Source: Simmondsia chinensis (taxonomy: Eukaryota; Streptophyta; Magnoliopsida; Caryophyllales; Simmondsiaceae). Taken from it: 64,000 bases of DNA. Under the pieces are notes generated by a model. The model saw only the letters and a program-made list of their open reading frames with translations, ran no database searches and was not told where the DNA came from. Both the position numbers and the translations under genes were made by a program. Below, piece by piece: positions 33,361 to 44,500 of this stretch; the first letter of the stretch is position 1, and every line of letters begins with the position of its first letter. The stretch spans positions 21,548,350-21,612,349 of the forward strand of contig JAGTTD010000020.1 of the NCBI GenBank assembly GCA_018398585.1, read 5' to 3'.

Positions 33361-35092
33361 TCGGCATAATAAGTGCTGGGATTCGATCTCATGTGTCAAT
33401 GGTGAATATTTAGCTGTAAAATAAAGATGATTACTTATTAAAATATATTATCTATAACTATAATTTGTCTCATAATTACTATTTGTTATTTTGTTATTTT
33501 TATTTTCTCTCTATTTAATGCAATGTCGGTGTGAAATAAGAAAATTGTATTGGATTGAATGAATGTAATGAGGTTACAATATGACTATACATAAAGAGTA
33601 CAATAGTAAACAAAAGACTAAAGTAACCGTAACTAGATAATGCAGAAGTAAATCTGAATATAAAAACAGAATATAAGTCACAATCAATTACTTTAACTGA
33701 TGTAGATCTATATACTCTAAATGGATATTCCACTTGATTATTAAAAAAAAAATTACTATTAAAAGCACATAAAAGATAATAATATTCCTTATTCATCGCA
33801 CTGGGGGTGGTGTTTATCATTTGCTTATTAATTTTTTTAAAAAAGCCGATGTTTTGCTAGCTAAAGAAAATTGTTCTATTCTATTAATTTGTATGGAATT
33901 CACGTTTAACTAAGCTAAAGTTGAAATGAGTATATAAGGTGAAATTGCAGCGGCAAACTTTTTTTCCCTCAATAAAAAAAAATGTAGCCAATATCCTCCC
34001 GATAGACCAATATTTTATTTCGTAATTATTGCTATAAAGTTATACAAGTAAATAATAAAATTGAGATGAAAAAGACTTTTTGTCAAAATATATGTAGTCT
34101 AACTGTATATTTATCTGATAAAAAAAAATATGTTATATAAAAATAATATCAAATTAGAATGTGTTTTTTTTGGAACACAGAAAGAATGTATTTATTATTA
34201 ATAATCCTTTAACAATTAAATCAAACTATATATAGTTTGTATCTACATACAATATCATAGAGTTAATTATTTACTGTATTGATCTCTAATGTCTAAACGT
34301 TTATTCAATTTGATTATTCTTTTCTTTTTTGCTTAAAATAATCTCTTACGTTTTATTTAATAATAAAATAATTACTTATTTTTATTTTTTATCTAATAAA
34401 AATAGCTAGATATAGGACCACTTTTATAAAAGACTATATACATATATATAAAGAAAATTATGAGATACCAAAAATATTACGGTTATTTATATTTTAGTAT
34501 CCAATTTTTTTCAAAATAATAAAAAGAACCATGTCTGTTTTGAATTAATGAAAATGCACCTAAGTTTTTATTGTATTTATAAAAGGCCCCTAATATTTTG
34601 TCATATTAATTAAAAGTTCACTCTTCGGTGGGATAACCCCATTTTTGGTCGATAGAGTTGAAGTGATAACTGGTTTTTTATTAATACAATAGTAAAATGA
34701 TAAAAATACACTTTAATAATCATATTTTTAAATAAATTAAGTGAAAATAAATAGTTTCTATATAATACAATATATCAAATTGAATAAACTACAATATTAG
34801 TAAAGAATAATTACTAAGTCAGCCGTATTGATGGAAAATAACGATATCATGTTAAAGAGGAGCCTTTTTATTAATACAATAAAAATTTAAATATCTTTTT
34901 AATAAGATAAAAATATTATGAGAATCCTTTTTATTATTTCTACAAATATCGAGATACCGTAAATAATCTGAAATATTAAGGACAGGGAATAAGGGCGGCT
35001 CCACCATGTGGGTGAGTGTCCTATTTGGCACGTTGGTCCCCTTGGAGCTAAAATGTAATGCCCAATTATTCGTGCTCGCCTGGTCCTACCAC
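33361..35092. other. Intergenic, AT-rich
   Basis: No gene seen. Around 33530-33610 'gaaaattgtattggattgaa' resembles the far end of the copia LTR at about 21880 and may be an LTR fragment. The rest is A/T-rich sequence. Confidence 0.3.
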
Positions 35093-35709
35093 TAGGAGTG
35101 TTCGTTATCGGTTACTCGTGCCATTTAACTTATCAGTTAGGTAACCGTTCAAGAAATTTATGAACAATCAATAACCGTTACCATCCGTTTAGAATCGGTT
35201 GACCGGAATTTTGGTTTTAGTTATTTCGGTCCGGTTAATCGGTTAATCACTTATTGAAAAAGAAATTCAAGTACTTTTCTTTACCCATTTAAATCCTAAA
35301 TTTTTGCTACTCCTATGCGCTCTAAAAAACGGGTGAATTAAGTAACCAATAGGTTTATGTTGTCAATTGGATTTCAAAGTACACATAATTGTTACGATAA
35401 TTTTGATTGGTTTAGGCTGCGAATCTAAAAGGCTAAAACTAGATTGAATTAAACTTATAATCATATAAAACCAAGCATGAGTGTTTACCCAATAGGCTAT
35501 AATTTATAATGTACAACTATAATACTAAATATACTAATCGGTTTATCTAGTTAACCCATTTAGTGAAACCCATGAACCGTAACTATCCAAATTAACTGAT
35601 TTTTTTTTTTGCTGATTTGGTAATGGAACTGCTTCTTCCAAGACTTTCGTTCCAATTTTCCCATTTTTAGTTTAGTTTTTTCGGTTTCGGGTTTTGGTGA
35701 GTGCCCCTA
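35093..35709. mobile_element. hAT-type non-autonomous element (GGTTAACCG array)
   Basis: A 617-bp element flanked by a perfect 8-bp duplication CCTACCAC (35085-35092 and 35710-35717). Ends TAGGAGTGTTCG and 'tgagtgccccta' form a short imperfect inverted repeat. Both ends carry ATCGGTTA, CGGTTGACCGG and CCGGTTAATCGG-type words. No coding capacity. Confidence 0.82.
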
Positions 35710-36309
35710 CCTACCACCTTCTCTTGCCTCCATTTTGAAATTCTTTTTGATAATTTACATATTAATATATTGAGGTTTGATGTATTAAATTTTTAATTTA
35801 AACTTTCTGAAATAATTTTTCAGTCTAAAAAGTCACACGACTCCTCTTCATCACAAACTGGTAGTTCAAGCGTAGGAAAGAAATAGCCAGGAGATTGTGA
35901 AGTTATCAACAAATTACAAAAGATTTTACAATCATTCACATCATTATTTAGACTATTTTATTAAATATATGTAACTTTTAGATTAAAAATTATTTCATAA
36001 AATTTATAGACTAAAAAATTAATAAACAAAACCCAAAAGTGATAATATAAATTTACCCTTTATTGTCATCTCCTTATTGAATACTAACCACCCATATTTT
36101 GACATATTTATATTTCTTATTTATAGTTTTTAATTTTAAAACGGTAATAATTATATTATGAAAATATATACTTTTTATTCTTAATTTATAAATTTAGTTT
36201 TTTGGTCGAATTAGAAAAAGAATAAAATAAAAACCTAAAAATCAGAAAAAACCGTTCCTTAAATATTATTTTGGCTTTTCCAAAAACCAAAGATTACTTA
36301 GAAAAAAAT

Positions 36310-36900
36310 ACACTAAACAATGGGATGATTTTCCAAAAGAGCATATTTTAATATTTTTATTTTAAAAATAACAGGAAAAAATTTAAAATTACTAAAATAA
36401 TACACAAAAATTTAAAATTACCAAAATAGCATGTTTAGTCAGCATACTATTGCTACCTAAGAAAGGACATTTTGATAATTTCACTTTTTTTAAAATTAAA
36501 AAAATAATTTTTTTTAATGGCCATAACAACTTTTCACCAAAATATTAAAAAAAATTAAATATTGACTAAATTTTTAGTATTGTACTATATAGATACTATT
36601 ATTCAATATGTCAAAATTTATTAAAATTTTAAAAATTTATTATAAGAAAAAAGAATATTTACTATTATCATTGTTGTTATATATCTAAATTTATATGTTA
36701 TACAAAAAATTTAGGCAACATTTATTATTATTATTTTTTACATTTTGGTGAAAGGATGTTTCAGTAAAAATAAAAAAAAAACTTTTTTTTAAGTTTAAAA
36801 AAAGTAAAATGACCAAAAAGCCCTTACTTTGGTGACGGTGATACTTAGGTGGCAATGACATGCTGACTGGATGTGTTGCTTTAATAATTTTCAATTTGGA
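36310..36900. repeat. AT-rich inverted-repeat element
   Basis: Left 'gggatgattttccaaaagag' and 'tagtcagcatactattgcta'; right 'ggcaatgacatgctgactgg' and 'gaccaaaaagccctta'. The inner pair GTCAGCATA/CATGCTGAC is clear. A fragment of the same family lies at 21430-21600. Confidence 0.55.
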
Positions 36901-37462
36901 AGCCATTCCGGCTCATACTATGCAGTGTTTGTACATTCCTCCTGCAGTTACTAGTGAAATAGACCAAAAAAGTACCAAGCATATCGATGGTGGCATAGGA
37001 GAAGATCCGCAAACCTAAATCGATTGGGGAATTGGGGTTGCAGCTATAAATTACCCTCCCTCTCTCTACCCCTCTATCCAATCGTCAAACAAAAAGCCAA
37101 AAAGACTCAAATACAACTAAAAAAGGAGGTGAAGAACAGCAAAAAAGCCTACCCATCAGCAAACTCAAAATGACATTCTACGTTGCACGCTTATGCAAAA
37201 GGTACTTGTAAGAAAAACATTCTTATAGCTTGACCAAACAGGCTCTAGATCATCTAGCCGCGCAATCTTGAGATGTAGATTCCGTCGGATACCCAATGAT
37301 TTGCTGAATCAATTAACTTTCCCAATATTGCAGTAACATTGTTTATGTGGTGGTATATATTACCTTATACTAAAATCAAAAGTTTAACTCATTTTGCGGC
37401 TTAATAACTTAAATGCAGAAAATTATTAGAACGTAAAATCACATCAGCATCATTATTTACAC
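36901..37462. other. Intergenic
   Basis: No gene seen. A tail of 'gcagttactagtgaaat' to 'cccctctatccaatcg' is less AT-rich but no frame is convincing. Confidence 0.3.
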
Positions 37463-37477
37463 AATAAAATTATAGAC

Positions 37478-37654
37478 GCCCATCACAAAGGTGTCTCAAT
37501 TGAAGATATCTCCTACCCATGAGGTCATTGCCTAGAGGTTATGAGTTCGATTCTCACTAATGATATACCTGTGACTTACCTGTTTATGGGAATTGTGGGC
37601 CTTCTTAAAGGCTGGGGTTTATTGGGGCAACTCAGGTTTCTCGTTACTCAAAAA
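37478..37654 (+). mobile_element. tRNA-derived SINE
   Basis: A 177-bp element between perfect 15-bp repeats AATAAAATTATAGAC (37463-37477 and 37655-37669). A-box-like 'ggtgtctcaattgaag' and B-box 'ggttatgagttcgattctc' are in place. It then shares 'tgacttacctgtttatggga' and 'attgtgggcc' with the minus-strand copy at 41141-41298, so both belong to one SINE family. Confidence 0.85.
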
Positions 37655-37923
37655 AATAAAATTATAGACATAATATTTGGAAAAATGACCAAGTATTGTA
37701 AATATTATAGATTTTTCCGGTACAATTTCATAGTCTAATTTAAATATTATTAAATATCCTAAAAAATTAGAAATTATGTAAAAGATCTTTGTATATATAT
37801 ATATACATATACACATATAATATATGTATATATATACCTATTTTCTTCGTAGTTAAGAAATTCTCACCGCTTAACATTTGTATAAATAGCTGTGCGCAGA
37901 GGAATAAGCTGAAGCACATAAAA

Positions 37924-38113
37924 AAGGAACATACCCAGTGCCTCAAGCGCTCCCGCCTACGCAGGGTCGGGGGGTGTACGCAGCCTTCCCCCTTCAGGGT
38001 GTCAACCTGAAGAGAGACTGTTTCCCATTACCCCCAATATAAGGGTAAGAACTTCCCAGGAGGTCATCTATCCTGATACTACTCTCACCCAAACATGCTT
38101 AATTTCGGAGTTC
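37924..38113 (-). mobile_element. 5S-rRNA-headed SINE, 5'-truncated
   Basis: A 190-bp minus-strand retroposon between perfect 19-bp repeats TAAGCTGAAGCACATAAAA (37905-37923 and 38114-38132). The head starts at 5S position about 41: 'gaactccgaaattaagcatg', 'gggtgagagtagtatcagga' and 'gacctcctgggaagttctt'. The tail has 'tattgggggtaatgggaaac', 'caccctgaagggggaaggct', 'cgaccctgcgtaggcgggag' and 'ggcactgggtatg'. Same head-tail architecture as 21152-21409, with a separate target. Confidence 0.88.
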
Positions 38114-38139
38114 TAAGCTGAAGCACATAAAATGATAGA

Positions 38140-41040
38140 AATTGAGAAAGGGGGTCCGAGATTGAGAATTGAAAGAGAGAGCAATGAGATTTGAAAATAT
38201 TTTAAATTATAAAATATTAAGGAAATTATTTGAATAGAAGAAAAACTTCTCTCGTTCTTCAGTGTTGATATAAAATACTTACTATATTTTTGTAAGTATA
38301 TTTGGGTTTGTATTTTTTTTTCTCTTTCTTCAAGTATAATAGGTCCCTAGTTTTATAACACGTTATCAGCACGAGTCTCTAGCCAGTTAAGAATCGTTAT
38401 ATACTTGAGGTAAGTTTTAATTCCCTAATCTTTTGATATATCTGGCAAAAATTATTTGTCTTAAACCCCTCGATGTTGAGATTCACCTTTATACTATGAA
38501 TCTCAGAGATACAATTAAAAAGAGAAAAATAACGCATCCCAGCAAAATTGCGCTAAAGCAATGATATTTCTCAGGCATCTTATTCCTGAAGGATTGAAAG
38601 CTGAGTATATTACTGTAAAGGACCCGTATGTCCTTTGGCTAAATTTAAAGAAGAGGTTTGATCATTAAAAGTCTATGATCCCCCCTAAAGCTCGCTATTA
38701 ATGGATTCACCTGCGATTGCAGGATTTTAAAACTGTAAGCGAGTATAACTCTGCAGTATTTAATATTACCTTCCAATTGAAATTATAAAGGGAAAACATT
38801 ATTGGGGAGGATATGTTAGAGAAAACATTCTCTGCTTTTCATATCTCGAATATGCTCCTGCAGCAGTAATATCAAGAGTGCAATTTCAAAGCATACTCAG
38901 AGTTGATATCATGTCCCCTCGTTGTTGAACAAAACAATGAACTGTTGATGAAAAATCATCAGTCACAACCAACTGGGTTAAAACCATTCCTTGAAGTGAA
39001 TGCTTCGACATAAGACCATCAGAGACATAGTCGAGATCGTGAACATAGTCGTAGATGTGGACGGGGTCGTGGACGAGGTTATATTCGCGGTCATAATAGC
39101 TGAAACTATGATACCCTGAATATACCAAAATTTAAAAACTCCACTAATGACGAGGAGATGAAGGAAAGAAAATAAACTTTAGTTTTCATATTTCTATTTT
39201 GCATATTTATGGCTTGTTAAAACTGCTTACTTTTTATTGCTCGCATATAAAGATGATTAAGATAATCATTGAAAATTACCACGCCTATTCAAGAACCAAA
39301 AGATTCTTATATCATATTAAACACTATGTGCTGTTTAAGGCAAAGCAATTACTATATACTCACTTGAAATTGAGTTTGAGTCCCATATATTTGAAGAAAT
39401 ACTAAATGGGATATATGTGAGCTAATTATTTTATCACGTCGACCAAGTTGGTACATCATGATATTAACAGAGGCCTTTACCCGTTGGCCCATGAGTATGG
39501 ACAATACACTTATAACGCTAGCATTTGTAAAACTCCTTGCATAAATGATCCGACTATGAGCTCAAGTCGTGAATTGTATGCTAATGCAGGAGAATTTACA
39601 TCCCACGAATTTAATGATTATTGTATGGGATAAATTGCTATATAACCCACGTATAGACATATAATGGTTTTACAAATTTTTCTGATTGAACGCCTGAAGC
39701 AAATGGCTAGACTATTATTATTGCCAACTTTTACATAGGTACATGTTATAATACATATTACAGCATTAATTATGAATCTCCCCAGTATAACTTATCTCTG
39801 ACAAGAACCAGAGATATATCCTATCTATGAATTTTGGTTACACCTTAATAATGAAAGATAGGTCCAACATGGGGACTTGGAATTATACCAGGTTTGAATT
39901 CCTGTCAAGTATAAAATATATCGAGATATTTGCTGGAAACATTTTACAACATAGTTTGCTGGTTGTCCACTTGACAAAATAGAGTTTCCAGAATCGGGGG
40001 AGAAAATTGAAAGTTGAAAACTGAGAATTTATATGAAATGCATCATTGAACCAGAAGTTCAAGGAATTATTCACTTGCAAATTATTACAAGCCAATTCAC
40101 AGACGTATTCACTAATGAAAAGAGGGCGACCAAATAATTTGTCCCCACTATAAATGCTCGTGCTCGAATTAATATCCCAATCGAGCGAAATTCTAATATA
40201 TTGACAAATGCATCCATTGCACGCTAGAAGCGTGATAGATGTATTGGTTCCAATGATTTGAATCTGAGAAAGAAAAGGAGCAGTAGAAAAGATTGGCCCC
40301 TCTATTATGAAACTCTTAAGGAGAAAAACTTTGCAGAGATTATAGTACAAATAAAATTTCTCAAGATTATCAGGTACTTGAGACTATTGAAACTATTAAA
40401 ATTCTGGTGATAAAAAGATTTCTATGAAATATGGAATATAATAAAACCAAAATAAAAATTGATCAGATGTTTATATATACAGTAGCTACTCCCTGATCAA
40501 ATAAATTGAAAATCTTGAACTAGTATTTGTTCAAGAAAGCCATCAAAGAAATGATTGACTCAAATTAGAAAGACGCAATTTAGGCTGAATTAGCCATGTA
40601 TAGTTTTTGGACCAAAAGTCCAAACATCTAAAGAGAAACTTGTAGGCTACATGTGAATGTCGGTGCGAAAATGATGCGGCAGTGAAAAGCACAATTGTAG
40701 CCCAAGGTTCATCACAGAGACCAGAAATTGATGGGACATACATACTTGGATGCAATTAATCTGGTGGTCTTTGTATATGTCTTACGGATGTGATAACAGC
40801 TTGTTTGTATTTATTACTTACGATGATATTAATATGAAAGTCCTAAAGGGCCAAAGATGCCAGAAGCATATAATTCAAAACCGCGATACATATCTACTAA
40901 AAGGACATGTTAATATCATCATGACTCCTAAAGAGTTTGAAAAAGCTGTTATACATCAAAACTAAGAGTTCAAGATTGAGGATATGTATCGCTATTATAC
41001 ATCATGACTTACAAATGCTGATTGGAGACGTGAATTTGAA
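38140..41040 (+). mobile_element. Decayed Ty1/copia element
   Basis: About 38140-38362 is LTR-like, ending in 'tagttttataaca', followed by 'cgttatcagcacgagtctc' as a copia-type primer site. Broken + frames then give gag (38590-38800, AEYITVKDPYVLWLNLKKRF), an Arg/Gly-rich gag end (39010-39100), an integrase piece (about 39550-39630, NAGEFTSHEFNDYCM) and RT-like debris (about 40740-40960). Stops occur throughout. A 3' LTR was not found. Confidence 0.6.
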
Positions 41041-41140
41041 CGTAAGACCTTTTGTTCGAGGGCCTCAGTCTTGGCAATGTCCTCGCCACTAGTCCAGGAC
41101 CTCTAAGTTAAAAGAAAAGGATACATGCACATTCATACAT

Positions 41141-41298
41141 TTTTTTTTTTCCTGGTAATGACGGACTGGGTTGGCTGGCCCACAATCCTCATGAGCAAGT
41201 AAGTCATGAATATATCCTTAGGGAGAATCGAACTCCTAACCCCCGGACGATAACTGCATTGGTAGGAGACACCACCAACTGAGATGCCCTCACGATGG
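41141..41298 (-). mobile_element. tRNA-derived SINE, second copy
   Basis: On the minus strand: CCCATCGTGAGGGC, A-box 'catctcagttggtggtg', B-box 'ggttaggagttcgattctcc', then 'tgacttacttgctcatgagg' and 'attgtgggccagcc', ending in an A run (T run at 41141-41150). Flanks GCACATTCATACAT (41127-41140) and GCACATTTCATACAT (41299-41313) are a target duplication with one indel. It lies 3' of the CCCH gene stop. Confidence 0.82.
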
Positions 41299-41532
41299 GC
41301 ACATTTCATACATGCTTTTCAAGGGTTTTCAAGATTATGTAACATGTATATCTCTATCTATCAAGATTATGTAACACTTAAATTTCAACATCAATTTTCA
41401 ACAAAAGATAACACATTTCATACATGCTTTTAATTTCTAATCTTTGCATAAAATTAGCTCCAAAGAAAAAGAGAAAAAAAGACATACCCTGTCAAGAGTG
41501 CTATCTCATTTGTTGTCATGATACTCTGAAAT

Positions 41533-44500
41533 TTACACGATATCCACTTCCACTTGCTCTTCTCCTGCACCATCCACATTCACGTTCTCATCGTCACCCT
41601 TATACTGCATTCCAAGAATTCTATTTATCAGCAGATTGAATGACAAATGACAGAGTATAGTAAAGGCAAGTTTTGAGAATAAGTCGCCCAACAAGAAAGA
41701 ATTGAGTACATTTTAAGAGTATAAAATGAGCAGTACTAGATCATGAGGGCTCATTATAAAGTTTGAAGGGCTTGCACATTTCAGGCTTGAGCCAAGTTGG
41801 GCTGGTTCTTTGAGCTCAATGAGCCAAGTATGAGGTTGGTAAAGCACAAACTCATAGGATTGCACGTCTTAAGAGTTAATCTTGACATAAAGAAGAGGTC
41901 TAAACGTGCCCAGTCAAACCATTTTGAAGCATACATAAGCGGAACTTGAGCTTAACATAAGCCTAAACTAGGTGATTTTAAGTCGGAGCTCACTAAGCTA
42001 GGTTAGAGCTCACCCAACCTGAGCCTCAAGCTCAAAGTCTTCAGGCTCGGTGAGGTTGGTTTTGCTGTATTACTGTACTCAACCTTCAACTATTTGACAT
42101 TCCAAAAAATTCAATATAGGACGACGGTTAGGATGCTCTTATAAAATGTAGAACAACAGAAATATCTAAAAGTGAAACAAAAAATAAAAGGAAAAATGAT
42201 GAATTTGAAGGAACTCCAAACTAGGGGTGTAATTGAGTCGAGTTGAGTAACTCAACACTCTGACTTGAACTCGATTAATTATATTTAGTACGTGAACTTG
42301 TACTCGAACCGCAGTCGAGTATTTAAACTTGCACGAAATTGTACTCAATTGACTATTCAAGTACTTAACTTGACTCAAGTGCTCATTTATTAGCTATTTA
42401 CCCTTTCTATTATATATAATTTCTTTTATACCTAATCCCTATTTAATCAATACAAACTATATATAGTATATTAAATGTGTAATTATCGAGTATAATTCGA
42501 CTTATCAAACGAGCCAAATATTGAGTCGAGTACCGAGTCAAGTACGAGTCGAGTTAGCAATCGAGTATTCCTTTATTAATCGAGAACTCAATTAACTCAA
42601 GTTAGAATCGAGTTTAGTACCCAGACTCGTACAGTCCACAGTCTCACATCTAGCAAAACATAGGTGGAACAAGTATGCCCATGTAAAAACAATCCCCTTA
42701 GCCTCCACAAAACATACCTGAGAGTAATTATTTTGTGACACTGGCGGAAGCGGGGGAGGTGGAGGCAGCAAGGCAGCTGTTTCCCTTGCAGCTCCATTCT
42801 CAATGGCCGTAGAAATAGTCTCAACACACTCGGTCTTTTCAACAACCTCAGTCCTTTCATCTGCTTCAATCAGCTCAATGGAATCATCAACAGCGTGAGC
42901 AGCCATGCTGGTTGGTGGCGCAGCGTGATTCAAATCCATGCCCTTCAACTGCTGAACATTTAACAGCAAAAACTTAAATATCATACACAAATTTGATATT
43001 CAAATCGATTGCAGAGAAGTGCTCAAAAAAAATAAAAAAATAAAAACAAAAAAAGATTGCAGAGACAAAAACACGCATATTCTCTATCCCAAAATGACCA
43101 TCTCAGAGTCCAGTTTTGGATTTTCTAAAATGAGTTCAACTTTCTCAAACGATACAGAAGAAAGTGTATTACGCTTCCTTCTTTCTTTTGCTTTACACGG
43201 TACTCCTAAAAGTATTTGGTGACATCGCCAGTGATCGAGATCAGAACAGGGAAGGGGAAAATGGGTAAAGAAACCTCATACCCTCCCACTAAGCAACCTA
43301 CAATGATACTACAGGGAAAATAGAAACCAGAGTTATTTCCAATAAAGAACTCATAATCTAATAAAAACTATAGTCCAGATAAACAAAAATATAAATAACT
43401 CGATACTATGAAAAGACGCTAGATAAGAGTCAAATTCAAGATGAGATGGAAGTCTATCCAAGTATTTCTGTTTCTATGGGAGTAATATTTCCAAATTCTT
43501 CTAGCTGAATTTCAAAACCGTACATGCATATTCATATTTATGCCTACAACACATGTGAGTGCCAAGGTAGCCAAGTCTACAAGAACTCTATTCTTCTAAT
43601 TACATATGTATGCTTGAAGACTATAGCAATCAGCCAAATTCAGACCTGTGGACTGAATGATTCAACTAGTTTTGGCAGATCACTCTTCAAAGAACAGAAA
43701 GTCAACCCGAAAAATTAGTGCTTATAGGAAAGCCCAGAGAGGAGCGTCAAATTTTCAGAACCTAAATAAAGCCTCATCTTAAATTAGTGCTTTACTTAGT
43801 TTTACCCCCTTTTCTCTTGTTGACATCTCATAGTTAACATTGTGTACACTTATTTTATCTTAATTCTATTTCTTTTGCTATCTAGGGAAAAAAAACTTTT
43901 TATAGAGCCTCACACTCACTTTTGTGGGAGGTTTGCACCAAATATCGTCCTCTCACAAAATGGTGCTTATTCAAACCTCATGTCATTCAACCTATAAGGA
44001 TGGTTGTTTGAAGATCTCAAAAATGCAAACAAAGAATAATCGTATGGAATGCCATTGTAAATGCCATTGAAAAAAGTAATACCTTATCTCCAGAGACAAT
44101 GTTCTTAGAAGCATCCTTTCGTCGCTTCAATCTGTCGTCATTCCTTTCAATATCCTTTCTCTTATTCCCTACCTCAACTTCCTTGTCACCACTTTGAAGA
44201 TGATAAGTAGTACTCCGAACATTAGCTTCTGCTCTCACTGCAAGTTCCTTAGCTGCATGGGCTGGCATCACATAAACCATGAAACAAATAATACATGATA
44301 CAGAAATTAGCAGATTTTCTATAAGTAGTTGATAAAGACTAATGTCACAGTACAGCGCTGCAGCATGTAAAATGGTTGGTCAGTCAGCATTCAAACCCAA
44401 AAATGCAAACAAACTAAAGATATGGTTCTTTCACCAGAAAGTAATTGCAAAACAAAGAGTCCTAGCTTCATGGTTCTCTCACAAAGAGAGGGAAAATAGA

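Noticed and set aside
33515..33820. 101-residue minus-strand ORF
   Set aside because: AT-rich chance ORF next to an LTR-like fragment; no recognisable domain.
37796..37838. TATATA run as a promoter
   Set aside because: Simple repeat with no gene downstream.
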